Assembly: GCA_949282305.1 (NCBI GenBank)
Contig: CASDPB010000021.1
Location: 1 to 64,000, forward strand
DNA length: 64,000 nucleotides
Direction of reading: 5' to 3'
Source of the DNA: an uncultured Lentisphaeria bacterium
GTDB lineage: Bacteria; Verrucomicrobiota; Lentisphaeria; Victivallales; UBA1829
Shown here: piece by piece, positions 43,634 to 52,836 of the stretch
Layout of the letters: each line of letters starts with the position of its first letter
How positions within the stretch are numbered: position 1 is the first letter of the stretch
Translations under genes and position numbers: made by a program
The notes under the pieces: generated by a model
Databases searched by the model: none
Told to the model about the DNA's origin: nothing
Seen by the model: only the letters and a program-made list of their open reading frames with translations

Positions 43634-45169
43634 TTATTCGGCTCCTTTCAGCATACCGAGATGAGCGTAATATTTCAGATAGAACGGATTTTTGACCCAG
43701 TTTTCCGGAATCTTCTCGCCGGAAACGACTCTCCCCCAGCGGTATTTCCACGTCGCCTTGATTGCATCAATCTTCTTCTGCAGTTTGACATCGCGGTCAT
43801 AAATCACGGCAAGTTTATCATTTGCCGCCACCATTTCCGCTATTCCGTTGTTCGTGCGCGTCACTGCCTCGTCCACAGCCTCTTTCGCAGTGGCGCGGTT
43901 CGCCATGACCTTGCTCAGGGCATAGGAAAACCAGCCGGTGCCGGTCTTTCTGAAATAAGGCGACTGCGGGGCAGGAATGGCATAGCGCATCGCATATTCC
44001 AGCTCTTTCTCGTGAATGTTGCCTTCATTGGGGTATTCCTTCGGAGAAAGATACTCCGGATTGTCCAGAGCGTATTTCGGATTCGGCGGAAGCCCGTCCG
44101 TATATTTGATGATATAATCGTTATACTCCTTGCTCGCCAGAAACTCCATGAAATACCGCGCCTTGTCAAAGTGTCTGGTTCCGGCATAAACGCCGGTGGC
44201 GCGCGTCGTGATAAGGGCGTTTTTGAACGGTCCCTGCGGATAAAGCGTCATCGCCATCGGGAAACGTTCGCTCGCCGCGAGTTCGCGGAAGCGGATCAGC
44301 GCCCAGCGTCCGGCGATGATCGTCGCATAGTTTCCATTGATGAAGTGGGTGAATGCCGCTCCGCCGAATCCGGTTTCCGTATCGTTCGAGGCGACTTCCG
44401 CCGCTGTGGGCAGAATCTTGTCCACATACGTCCAGCGGTAGAGCTGCTCATAGATTTTGTAGACACGTTCATCATTTGCAATACATTTCGTCAGAGTCTC
44501 ATTGTAAAAATCAATGCCGTTGCTTCGCGCATTGATGATGATGAAAGGTTCTCCCAGCGACTCCGCGGAGAGAGAAAAGAATATGGTGCGCCGGGTATTC
44601 GCCTGCCCTGTCCGTTCCATGAATTCCTTTGAAATTTCCTCAAAATCCTCTGTCGTCCAGTCTTCGTCCGGAAGACTCACGTCATATTTGTCCAATGTAT
44701 TCAGATTGAACATGAAGCTGGACACCGCCACGTTGCAGGGATAGCCGTATTGTTCCCCTTCATAGGTCAGCAGACCTTTCATATTCGGATAAGTCGAATC
44801 CAGACCGTATCCGCCTCTTTTCGCATCTTCATTCAGGGGATGGAGCAACCCCATCGCTCCGAAGATCGGCACATTCAAATGGTCAATCAAATCTCCCGCC
44901 ACTCCGGACACAGCCTGAATGATCGTGCTCTGGTTGCTTGCGGCATTCAGCTTGATTCCGAATGCCGGCAGTTCCTTGTCCGCCGACAGTTCAGGATATT
45001 TTTCCTTCAGCCATTTTTCAAACAGCTCAGCCTGTTCAAATCGCTGGGGATTCGTATCACTCATCCATTCCAGCAGCGGATACTTCTCCTGCGCTTCCGG
45101 TCTGAAAAGAACCGTGAAGACAGATACGACGATGAGCACAAACAGGCTCAACAGCAAAATTTTGTTCAT
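43634..45169 (-). CDS. CUT1 extracellular solute-binding protein
   Basis: Protein of 511 residues. The N-terminus is a hydrophobic helix (LLLSLFVLIVVSVFTVLF) that may stay as a membrane anchor since no lipobox or clear cleavage site is visible. The rest fits family 1 binding proteins: ANTRRTIFFSLSAESLGEPF, FTHFINGNYATIIAGRWALIRFR, a common pattern near the ligand cleft, and ARYFMEFLASKEYND. It would deliver an oligosaccharide to the two permeases encoded just downstream. A promoter lies at 45252..45279. Confidence 0.85.
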   Translation of the reverse strand: MNKILLLSLFVLIVVSVFTVLFRPEAQEKYPLLEWMSDTNPQRFEQAELFEKWLKEKYPELSADKELPAFGIKLNAASNQSTIIQAVSGVAGDLIDHLNVPIFGAMGLLHPLNEDAKRGGYGLDSTYPNMKGLLTYEGEQYGYPCNVAVSSFMFNLNTLDKYDVSLPDEDWTTEDFEEISKEFMERTGQANTRRTIFFSLSAESLGEPFIIINARSNGIDFYNETLTKCIANDERVYKIYEQLYRWTYVDKILPTAAEVASNDTETGFGGAAFTHFINGNYATIIAGRWALIRFRELAASERFPMAMTLYPQGPFKNALITTRATGVYAGTRHFDKARYFMEFLASKEYNDYIIKYTDGLPPNPKYALDNPEYLSPKEYPNEGNIHEKELEYAMRYAIPAPQSPYFRKTGTGWFSYALSKVMANRATAKEAVDEAVTRTNNGIAEMVAANDKLAVIYDRDVKLQKKIDAIKATWKYRWGRVVSGEKIPENWVKNPFYLKYYAHLGMLKGAE

Positions 45170-45525
45170 ACCAGCCCAACTTTCCCAAAATTATAACGAT
45201 GTGACAAAAGCAAAAGGGAAGCACACCCTGTTCCCTACCGAAGGCAAGTGTAATATAAACATCAACCGGAAGATTGCAAGCAGGGAAAACATTTTCAGGA
45301 AAAAATATTTTATTTTTTTAACTTTTTTTCATTGCGCAAAGTGAGTGAAACCATATTCAAAACAGGGAAAAAAATCATTCCGCAGCCGTCTTCCGGCAGG
45401 GGGCGTTGATGAATTTCGGGAGGAAGAACGGACTGTTTATCTGCCAGGTCTGCCGGTCGAACCGTGTTCCCTGCTGAAAATCCGCCGTGCGGCACGGAAT
45501 GTCGCACAGCGGAACCGGCAGACGG
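45170..45525. other. Intergenic region between glycosidase and ABC operon
   Basis: About 355 bases on the minus-strand path. It holds the promoter at 45252..45279 and an A/T-rich tract near 45300-45330. I find no gene and no clear terminator for the glycosidase transcript. Confidence 0.45.
45252..45279 (-). promoter_or_regulatory. Promoter for the CUT1 transporter operon
   Basis: Minus-strand TTGCAA (45274-45279), 16-base spacer, TATATT (45252-45257), about 80 bases before the binding-protein ATG. Confidence 0.45.
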
Positions 45526-48390
45526 TCAGGGAATCCTGAGCAGCTCAATATTGCGGATCCAGAAACGATAATCCTTCGTCTTCGGATTCGCGCCGATGCG
45601 AAGCATTCTGATATTCTCCGCTTCCGAAACAGGCAGAAGAATGGTGACGACACGCCATTCGGACGGAACCGGGCCTATGCCGAGCATCGTGGTTCGTCCG
45701 ACCTCCTTCCGGGTGTCTTCCACAAGCATCAGATTGCTCTGCCCGACCTGACCATCCCCCCTGATCTCAAAACGAATTGCGACCGCCCCCCTGAGCGATT
45801 CTTCCGGAAGGCGCAGAACATATTCCGGATAAGTCCAGAAATCCCCCGCGGTAAAGCGGGTTCTGAAACATACGGCCTTTTCATCCGGGGCGTCCGTAAT
45901 CTCCATCCGGCCCGAACTGTTGCTCCGCCAGCGTTCCGCTGTGTTCTCCAGAGGCTGTCTCAATGCCGTTTTCAGAATCTCCAGAGAGCGCAGGGGCACG
46001 ACTGCCGGCGCAACTTTGCGCCCGTTGAAAACGCCGTTGACAGTCAGTTCCGCCGTATCGCGCTCCGGGACACCCTCCAGAATAAACTCAGACCTGCTCA
46101 TCGGCGGGAGCTCCACCTGCCCCGGCAGTCCGGAAAGCCCGGAGAGTCCGCCTACCTTCACTTCTCCCCTCTGCGTCTGCCCGGAAAGATTGAACACTTC
46201 AAGCCGGATTCGTCCCCTGCCTTCCCGGAACAACATGCAGCTGCGGTCGCTGGAAATCTCGAAACCGCTCAGAAAGACAGGCTTGAAGACAATGGCGTGC
46301 TCCGCACTCAATACGCGCTTTTTCAACTGTCCGACGGGAACGGGAGCCTTTGACGCCTTTAACCCGGAAATACCCCGGACATATCCCGGATAGCGGGACA
46401 GAGGCAATGCGGAAGAGGGATGAACCGTCGTTTTCCCCATGATGTCCACACATTCCAGTTCCCCGCCGACAGGCAGTGCGAAAGTCGTATCGGCGACCGG
46501 AACATCCGCGACAGCCGCATCATGTTTTTCCCTGTCCAGCATGGATTCCAGCCATGCGACCAGTGTCTGAGAGCCGTCCGGCTGCCGGAACAGGAAAGCG
46601 CGCCGCCCTGCTCCGAGGTCATATTCGCCCAGATATTCCGCCCTGTCCAGTTCCCATAAAAGCGTGGAAAACGCCGCGACCTGCGGCTTGGCGGAATAAT
46701 CCCGGCGCAGCATTCCCCAGTCCTTTGAGCCGTTGCGTTCATGATAGGGCGGAAACACAAAAAAGTAACTGCGCATGACTCCGTTGGCAAGGAACAGAAT
46801 CGGTGATTTCACAATGAATTCAGCAAGAAGACGATCCTGCGCCTCCGTCGTCTCCGCCTGTCCGCGTCTGGAGCTCTTCGCGGCGGAATCCCCTTCCGCA
46901 TTGGTTCCGGCTTCCGTCAGGTAGACGGGAATCTCCCCGATGCCGTTTTTACGCAGGAACGCCCGGACTTCCTTCATGATTTCAGGATAGCGGGAAAGCG
47001 CCCGGTAGGAGTGATAATTGAATACGTCAAAGTAGTCTTTCACCCCGTTTTTCATAAAAATCGAAACATAGTTTCCGAGCGGGAACATGCAGAAGGAGCC
47101 CTGCAGAAGCACAAGCTCCGGGTCTCCGGCGCGAAACCCGAGAGAGGCGGCTTTCTGCGCCGCGGCAAGATCCCACGGGGTCTCATGATGGGCGGGATGA
47201 TCCGGCTCGTTCCAGAACTCCCACGCACTCATGCGCCCCTTGAAGTCAGCGGCAAGCGCCTTTGTAAAACGGTATAGAGCAAGCAGATCGTCCGGCAGAT
47301 TGTTCCGCTCTTCCCTGTATTGCGCCCATGCCGGCGAATCATGCGTCAGACCGAGAATATTAATACCGCATGATTTCAGCTTGTCCGCATTGCGCCGATA
47401 GTGTTTCCAGTCGATTTCCGCATCTTTTGACGGCTGAACCTCTTTCCACAGGAGTCTTTCGCGTATGCTTCCGACTCCGCTTCTGCGGAGAATCTCAATC
47501 AGCAGGTCAAATCCTTCGTGCGGGAAACGCACGTTGTTCTTATCTGCGCGCCCGAGCCAGGAAAGAGCGGTATCCAATGCAAACGGCGATTCAGGATTCG
47601 GTGTATGTCCTTCCGGATCGCGCACAATGGTAAAGGAACGCTTTCCCTGAATTTTTCCCTGATCGGAACTCAGTGCAATCATGTAATACCCCGGCGGCAG
47701 TTTTCCGGCGTTCAGAATTCCGTTTTCCGGCCAGATTCCCTGTTTCACGGTTTTTCCGTAAAAATCCTGGATTTCATAACGGAGCGGCGCATATTCCTGA
47801 ATTCGCGTGAACTGAAACTCCAACGGTTCGGAATCCAGGAAAACCGTTCCCGGAGCCGCACAGCGGATTTCAGCCGCGGCGTCAAGGGGTGCGGCAGCGG
47901 TTCCGACGGTCCGGATGTTGCGCAGCCACATCGTAAAGCGATCCGTCGTCGGGTTGGCTCCGAAACGAAGCCCGTTCACTCCTTTCAGATTCAGCTTCAG
48001 GGAGGAATCGCGCAGATCAATCCTCACAGTCTGCCATTCGCCGGTCGGCGCGGGAAGCGCAACACGCCCTCCGGGGGCAAACATGAGAAACGCCGCTTTC
48101 CAGCGACCGGAACCATCCGGCTGAACCAGCTTGATCTCAAACTCAATGGAACTCATGTTGTCCAGAGATTCCCCGGGCGCGATTTTGAACGTCGGATACC
48201 CCCAGCGATCCACATTGCCGCGGAACGTGAAATCGAAACGCATTGCTTTTTCCGAAGCGTCATATGTGCGTTTCGTCACACCGGACGCATTGTCCTGCCA
48301 GCGTTCCACGCGGTTCAGTTCCCGGTCCAAGCCTCCTCCCAGACAGCAGATTCCGGAAAAGATCAGTAAGACGGCAAAAATATTTTTCAT
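45526..48390 (-). CDS. Secreted clan GH-A glycosidase with duplicated terminal modules
   Basis: Protein of 954 residues with a signal peptide (core FAVLLIFSGICC). The catalytic barrel spans about 270-560; the retaining clan A pair is visible as Glu395 in WEFWNEPD (acid/base) and Glu493 in YLTEAG (nucleophile), closest to GH39-like enzymes. Residues about 25-165 and 810-954 look like two copies of one module: both contain a W-x-N-S/A-SG start, an E-I/R-FEI strand, a stretch before WRVVTI or WQTVRI, and end LRxGANPxTxxxxxWxRNI. They are probably carbohydrate-binding modules enclosing the enzyme. It is the third gene after LacI and the pseudopilin. The substrate is unknown. Confidence 0.8.
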   Translation of the reverse strand: MKNIFAVLLIFSGICCLGGGLDRELNRVERWQDNASGVTKRTYDASEKAMRFDFTFRGNVDRWGYPTFKIAPGESLDNMSSIEFEIKLVQPDGSGRWKAAFLMFAPGGRVALPAPTGEWQTVRIDLRDSSLKLNLKGVNGLRFGANPTTDRFTMWLRNIRTVGTAAAPLDAAAEIRCAAPGTVFLDSEPLEFQFTRIQEYAPLRYEIQDFYGKTVKQGIWPENGILNAGKLPPGYYMIALSSDQGKIQGKRSFTIVRDPEGHTPNPESPFALDTALSWLGRADKNNVRFPHEGFDLLIEILRRSGVGSIRERLLWKEVQPSKDAEIDWKHYRRNADKLKSCGINILGLTHDSPAWAQYREERNNLPDDLLALYRFTKALAADFKGRMSAWEFWNEPDHPAHHETPWDLAAAQKAASLGFRAGDPELVLLQGSFCMFPLGNYVSIFMKNGVKDYFDVFNYHSYRALSRYPEIMKEVRAFLRKNGIGEIPVYLTEAGTNAEGDSAAKSSRRGQAETTEAQDRLLAEFIVKSPILFLANGVMRSYFFVFPPYHERNGSKDWGMLRRDYSAKPQVAAFSTLLWELDRAEYLGEYDLGAGRRAFLFRQPDGSQTLVAWLESMLDREKHDAAVADVPVADTTFALPVGGELECVDIMGKTTVHPSSALPLSRYPGYVRGISGLKASKAPVPVGQLKKRVLSAEHAIVFKPVFLSGFEISSDRSCMLFREGRGRIRLEVFNLSGQTQRGEVKVGGLSGLSGLPGQVELPPMSRSEFILEGVPERDTAELTVNGVFNGRKVAPAVVPLRSLEILKTALRQPLENTAERWRSNSSGRMEITDAPDEKAVCFRTRFTAGDFWTYPEYVLRLPEESLRGAVAIRFEIRGDGQVGQSNLMLVEDTRKEVGRTTMLGIGPVPSEWRVVTILLPVSEAENIRMLRIGANPKTKDYRFWIRNIELLRIP

Positions 48391-48425
48391 TCCTTGCTCC
48401 TTTTATTTTCTTGTTGAATCATACG

Positions 48426-49130
48426 TTACTTTTTGTAAGGCCGCCACATGAAATCCGATGTGTTGACATCCGATTTGACCCGTCCCATATCAGTCATGGC
48501 GGCATGTCCGTCCACAAACAGTATCGGCTGAGCGATTCTGCCGATTGCATGCCATGAAAAGCGCGCGATGTTCCCCGGCCAGCTGGAAAGATCGTTCGCA
48601 TACATCGTCGTATCCCCCAGCAGGATTGCCCGGGCGGCATGAGGAGTCCGCGCAAAGGAGAAAGGCCGGTATTTCCAGTCCGCCGAAGAGGTGTCGGCAT
48701 CCTGCCGCATCATGGAGGTGTTGACGACATAGCTTGTCCCGTACATATCCATGAGCGACCGGTATCCGGCATTGACCGGCACAGCCCGGCGGCTGCCGTT
48801 GTCGCGGGGACATGTCACAATCTTTGCATTCCTGATATAAGGGTCCGTCAGATACCGTTCTTCCAGAGAAAGCCCGAGCACGGAGGTCCGTCCCGGAGGC
48901 AGAGCCCCTCCCCAGCGCCACCAGTTGTCGAAACACCCCAGTTTGTCATTGTAATCTCCCGCGTAAATGCTGAAGGCAAGCCCGAGCTGTTTCAAATTGT
49001 TCACACAGGCAATGTCATACGCTTTTTCCCGAGCCTTGTTCAACGCGGGCAGAAGCATGCCTGCCAGAATCGCAATCACGGCAACTACTATCAGAAGCTC
49101 GATCAATGTAAAAGTGATTTTTCTTCTCAT
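48426..49130 (-). CDS. Pseudopilin-like protein (H-X9-DG family), locus 2
   Basis: Protein of 234 residues starting MRRKI followed by [20 protein letters not shown], a type IV pilin-like signal and helix ending [12 protein letters not shown]. The residue before the cleavage site is Thr instead of Gly. The body has [21 protein letters not shown], the typical segment of these proteins, and [19 protein letters not shown] near the end. It starts eight bases after the LacI gene stop, so it is cotranscribed with the regulator, and precedes the secreted glycosidase by 35 bases. Confidence 0.85.
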   Translation of the reverse strand: MRRKITFTLIELLIVVAVIAILAGMLLPALNKAREKAYDIACVNNLKQLGLAFSIYAGDYNDKLGCFDNWWRWGGALPPGRTSVLGLSLEERYLTDPYIRNAKIVTCPRDNGSRRAVPVNAGYRSLMDMYGTSYVVNTSMMRQDADTSSADWKYRPFSFARTPHAARAILLGDTTMYANDLSSWPGNIARFSWHAIGRIAQPILFVDGHAAMTDMGRVKSDVNTSDFMWRPYKK

Positions 49131-49138
49131 TTCTACTC

Positions 49139-50149
49139 CTATTCTCCTCTCTCCACCATTTCCGGTGAAATTGTTATGATTTGCTGATGAAAATCCTCCG
49201 ATGCAAAAATCGAAAAAGCCGTTTCCGCAAGTTTTTCCACAGGCAGTCTGACCGACGGCAGGGGCAGAGGATCGAATGCGTCCCCGTAACCGTCGATCCC
49301 TGCGACCGTAATCTCATGAAGCGGGTCCAGACCGGCAAACTTCAGCTCCACCCCCGTCACCTGGGCAAGCTGGTCATTGAAACAGATCAATGCGTCCGGG
49401 CGCCGCGGAAGATGTTTCAGCGATTCGGCATACTTCCGGCAGTCCGTCGCGGAGGCGGCATAAAACGGAGACTCCAATGTCAGCTCCGGATGCGTCTTCA
49501 CTGCCTTCCGCAGAAACTCGAAACGGTCGGCGGAGGCGGAACTGCACCGGTCGGCAAAGCCGATATAACCGATCCGCCTTCTGCCTTTCCGTGTCAGAAA
49601 CTCGCACAGCAACGTCATCACGGCAGCCTCGTCAAAAGCAATCGTCGCCGAGCGGGCATAGTCCGACGAATGACTCTGAAGATGGATCATCGGAATACCG
49701 CACCGGTCGAACTGTTCCAGCAGGTCGCAGTTCTTCTCATAGGCAAGCCAGCCGACAATCACGCAGTCCACCCGTTTAATCAGGAAGGAGGAAAGAATCT
49801 CCCGCTCCCGCTCCACGGAGTTCTGCGAGGTGTCGGGGATCAGCATATACCCTGCCCTGCCGAAAAATTGACCGCAGGCGGAAACCAGGCGTCTCGCCAT
49901 ACGGACATCATGAGACTGGAGCAGGAGTCCGACGTTGCGGCTGCGCCCGGAAACCAAAGTCCGCCCCATGTCATTGGGAACATATCCCAGTTCCTTTGCC
50001 GCATTCAGAATCTTTTCCCGGGTCTTTCCGCTGAGGTTGACCGTTGTTTTCTTCTCCGGGTTCATGGCGGCATAGACAGCCACCCGCGAAACACCGGCAT
50101 ACTCCGCCAGCATGGAAATTGTAACCTGTTTTTTCCCTCTCGACGACAT
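49139..50149 (-). CDS. LacI-family transcriptional regulator (locus 2)
   Basis: Protein of 336 residues. Helix-turn-helix at about 9-30 ([20 protein letters not shown]), with an unusual recognition helix, then hinge [18 protein letters not shown] and a sugar-binding-like domain ([51 protein letters not shown]). First gene of a minus-strand operon with the pseudopilin and probably the glycosidase. Promoter and palindrome at 50187..50234 suggest self-repression. Confidence 0.88.
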   Translation of the reverse strand: MSSRGKKQVTISMLAEYAGVSRVAVYAAMNPEKKTTVNLSGKTREKILNAAKELGYVPNDMGRTLVSGRSRNVGLLLQSHDVRMARRLVSACGQFFGRAGYMLIPDTSQNSVEREREILSSFLIKRVDCVIVGWLAYEKNCDLLEQFDRCGIPMIHLQSHSSDYARSATIAFDEAAVMTLLCEFLTRKGRRRIGYIGFADRCSSASADRFEFLRKAVKTHPELTLESPFYAASATDCRKYAESLKHLPRRPDALICFNDQLAQVTGVELKFAGLDPLHEITVAGIDGYGDAFDPLPLPSVRLPVEKLAETAFSIFASEDFHQQIITISPEMVERGE

Positions 50150-50186
50150 TCCGCACCCGTCCTCGCATTACATTCGATTTAAATAA

Positions 50187-50234
50187 AATAGCTCGTGCTA
50201 TTATAAATTATATCCGAAAATGAAAAATTGTCAA
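50187..50234 (-). promoter_or_regulatory. Consensus promoter with overlapping LacI-type operator
   Basis: Minus-strand TTGACA (50229-50234), 16-base spacer, TATAAT (50207-50212). Just downstream AATAGC-TCGT-GCTATT (50187-50202) is an inverted repeat with a central CG covering the expected start point. The arrangement mirrors that of the other LacI gene at 18657..18705. Confidence 0.7.
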
Positions 50235-50664
50235 GAGCCGGGATTCAAAAAAAAATTATTTTTTTCTGAAACGGCAATGCCGGGCATGACGCCCCCCTTA
50301 CGGGCGGGTGCGGATCTGTTTCCGGGAAACGGAACCTGCCGGAATTCCGCGTCTTCCCCCGGACACGACCAGTGCAACGGCAGCCGGTCACGACAGGAGC
50401 GGAACCGATGCCGGAGCATCGCGGAATCATCCGACCGGCGGCATCAGCAGCCTGTGCCGGAAATCCCCCGGACACCGGAAAGGCATCTGAATCAGGCGGA
50501 AAGTGCCCACATTCTCCCGGCTGAAAATCCTCACGGGGAACGGAAAGTGAAGCCCGATCAATAAATATTGAAAAAAATAAAAAAGAAGATTTGAATATTT
50601 TCCGTTTGATGCTAAGGTGTATCATGATTTCCATAATGTTACAGGTAAGATTGAGGTCAGGATT
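50235..50664. other. Intergenic region before the hydrophobic protein at 50665
   Basis: About 430 bases. The first part is GC-rich without a supported gene; the last 90 bases are A-rich and probably hold a promoter, but no clear pair of boxes is seen. Confidence 0.4.
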
Positions 50665-51087
50665 TTGGAAGAGACACTGAAACAGAACGGGCAGACACTG
50701 TCCACAGCGCGTTTGATACGGAGATATTCCATCATACTGACTCTGGTGCTTGCGCTTTTCGCATTCATGATGCCCCAGCCGGAAGCAAAGGCAATGGACC
50801 CCGTTACAATCGCCATTCTCGCCCCCATCGCCCTTCAGGTCGGCAGGGCAATGATGCCTTATATCATCAAGGGACTGACCAATATGGGCCGCATGGGGCT
50901 CAAGGCAGGCGTTGAACTCATCAATGTATTCCGGCTGCCTCTCGGAATTCTCCAGCTTACTTTGATGATTCCGTTCGGAGCGTTTTACTCCGGGCTGCAG
51001 AATACCGTGATCGGTTTCATTGCGCCATTCAAGATGGCGTTTTTTGTCCTTATGATGCCCGTTGCCGCCTTTGGAATAGGCTTGTAG
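50665..51087 (+). CDS. Hydrophobic exported protein of unknown function
   Basis: About 140 residues if it starts at the TTG at 50665; the true start is uncertain (a GTG at 50617 and an ATG at 50764 are in frame). A signal-like helix (YSIILTLVLALFAFMM) is followed by AKA-M, a likely cleavage site, then hydrophobic and Gly/Met-rich segments (GLTNMGRMGLKAG, LQLTLMIPFGAFYSG) fit for two or three more helices. No family recognised. It lies 33 bases before the dciA-like gene. Confidence 0.45.
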   Translation: MEETLKQNGQTLSTARLIRRYSIILTLVLALFAFMMPQPEAKAMDPVTIAILAPIALQVGRAMMPYIIKGLTNMGRMGLKAGVELINVFRLPLGILQLTLMIPFGAFYSGLQNTVIGFIAPFKMAFFVLMMPVAAFGIGL

Positions 51088-51120
51088 CGGCTTTGTACCC
51101 TTTTTGTGTACAGACGACTT

Positions 51121-51609
51121 ATGAAAATCAGAAAAAAAACTCTGGACGCCATTCATTCCATGCTGACGGAATGGCACGGCGCGGAAGAAGCGAACAACTC
51201 TCTGGTCAATTTTCATCCTCAGCCTGTCGGAATTGATTCGCTGCTGGATAAGATCGTGGCGAGAGCGGTTCCGCCGTGGGAACGCAGACTCCATGAAGTC
51301 AAGCTCTCCTGGGCGGAACTCGCCGGAAGTGAAACGGCGCGCCGATGCCAGGTGTCGCACCTGAACGACGGCGTCCTGTATATTGAAGTATTCCATCCGG
51401 CTTACCGGATCGCTCTGGATACCCCGAAAATAAAATCCATGATGCTGGAAAAAGTCCAGAAACTTCTCGGTGCCGCCAACTGCCGGGAATTGAAATTCAT
51501 CCCGGTCGGGCGGACGGCGCCAGCGGCGGCACATGGCGGAAAGAGTTTCCCCCCTGCCGCAAAAGAAAAAGAGAAGCGGGAAAAATACACGCCGGATCTG
51601 CCCCTGTGA
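51121..51609 (+). CDS. dciA: DUF721/DciA-like protein
   Basis: Protein of 162 residues from the ATG at 51121 (a GTG 15 bases upstream is possible). Residues about 50-135 fit DUF721: LSWAELAGSETARRCQVSHL, then GVLYIEVFHPAYRIALDTPK and a final strand ELKFIPVGR. DciA proteins help load the replicative helicase in bacteria lacking DnaC. The N-terminal extension and basic C-terminal tail are not conserved features I can name. Confidence 0.7.
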   Translation: MKIRKKTLDAIHSMLTEWHGAEEANNSLVNFHPQPVGIDSLLDKIVARAVPPWERRLHEVKLSWAELAGSETARRCQVSHLNDGVLYIEVFHPAYRIALDTPKIKSMMLEKVQKLLGAANCRELKFIPVGRTAPAAAHGGKSFPPAAKEKEKREKYTPDLPL

Positions 51610-51810
51610 ATTTCATCCGCCCTGCTGCAAGACAGGGGGAATCGTCCAACGTTTCCGCGCCGGAACCTCTGTCGGGCCGCCATGCCCCGTGTCAGGAACG
51701 GGAATCAGTTTGCCGGGAACGGCAGCTTTCCGAAACTCTTTCCGCCATTGCAACCTGCATCGTCCGCCCCGTTCCGCAGTGAACCACGGGATGCGGACGC
51801 TGACGCGGAA

Positions 51811-52680
51811 TCACTTCCTCGCCTTGAACTCGTTCGGGGTGCAGCGGTAGACTTTGCGGAATGCGTGGCAGAAACTGCTGGCATCGCAAAAGCCGTGACG
51901 CTCGGCAATCTCGTTCAGAGTATAGATGCCAGTCCGCACGTCATTCGCGGCATTCGTCAGACGCACGCGCAGGGCGAACTGCCCGTAGCTCACGCCCATT
52001 GTCGAATGGAACAGGTAGGAAAAACGGCTCACGCTCAGAGAACATGACTGCGCGGCGGATTCGAGAGACGGTGGGATTTTGGACGTCCGTACCAGACTTA
52101 CCGCCCTCTGGATGCGGTTCATGCCGGCATTGAGCCCATGCGCGTTGGTAGGCTCAACTGCGGAGACCCGTTCGGATGCGCGCAGAATCAGCTGATGAAT
52201 CATCAGCCAGCAGTGAGTCTGCCAATTCGTGAGTTTGCGGCTGTAGGTATGAAGAAGTTTTCGCGCAACCTGCGCAATCTCATTGCGTTCCGCATCATCT
52301 GACGGGCAATACCGGTATTGCGGTTCCACGGTAAACGGGGCAAGCCAGTCCGCCCGGGAACACGGCCCGCAGTTGCCCAGATTGTCGATATTGACATTGA
52401 CCGACATCACGAAATTACGCGGGGCAAGCAGACGGTAGGCATGAGGCTCCCAGCACATGGTCCACCAGAGTTCGCCCTTCCGGAACACATGCGACCAGTG
52501 CCCGAACACGACCTCGGCGGCGCCCTGCATCACGATGGAGATCTGCAGGGCGTAGTGAACATCCCCTTTGAGCGTCTCCTGCGGCCCGCGGCCGTATTCC
52601 CAGAGAATGTTGAAAGGACTTGCCAGCGTAAGCGAAGGATGATCCTGCGATTCGAGCTTGATGTCTTCAAAAATTCCCAT
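51811..52680 (-). CDS. AraC-family transcriptional regulator
   Basis: Protein of 289 residues. The N-terminal part (about 20-120) looks like a cupin-type sensor; the C-terminal part (about 190-289) is the AraC DNA-binding domain with two helix-turn-helix motifs, ending in YTLNEIAERHGFCDASSFCHAFRKVYRCTPNEFK. It is divergent from the DegT-type aminotransferase with about 155 bases between them, so it probably controls that gene and perhaps the operon beyond. The ribosome-binding site is weak. Confidence 0.9.
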   Translation of the reverse strand: MGIFEDIKLESQDHPSLTLASPFNILWEYGRGPQETLKGDVHYALQISIVMQGAAEVVFGHWSHVFRKGELWWTMCWEPHAYRLLAPRNFVMSVNVNIDNLGNCGPCSRADWLAPFTVEPQYRYCPSDDAERNEIAQVARKLLHTYSRKLTNWQTHCWLMIHQLILRASERVSAVEPTNAHGLNAGMNRIQRAVSLVRTSKIPPSLESAAQSCSLSVSRFSYLFHSTMGVSYGQFALRVRLTNAANDVRTGIYTLNEIAERHGFCDASSFCHAFRKVYRCTPNEFKARK

Positions 52681-52729
52681 AACAGTAACTTTTCACAATT
52701 TAATGGTTATTTTTTGCAAATAATCCCGA

Positions 52730-52759
52730 TTGACGGCAAGAGGGTGCCCATGATATAAT
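52730..52759 (+). promoter_or_regulatory. Promoter for the DegT-type aminotransferase gene
   Basis: TTGACG (52730-52735), 18-base spacer, TATAAT (52754-52759), about 77 bases before the ATG, inside the gap shared with the AraC gene. A slightly long spacer suits activation. Confidence 0.6.
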
Positions 52760-52836
52760 TTATATCGGAAAGAACAAAAAACAAATCGCAAAACGTAAGA
52801 AATTACGAACAAACAAAATTTACAAGGAGAAAATCC

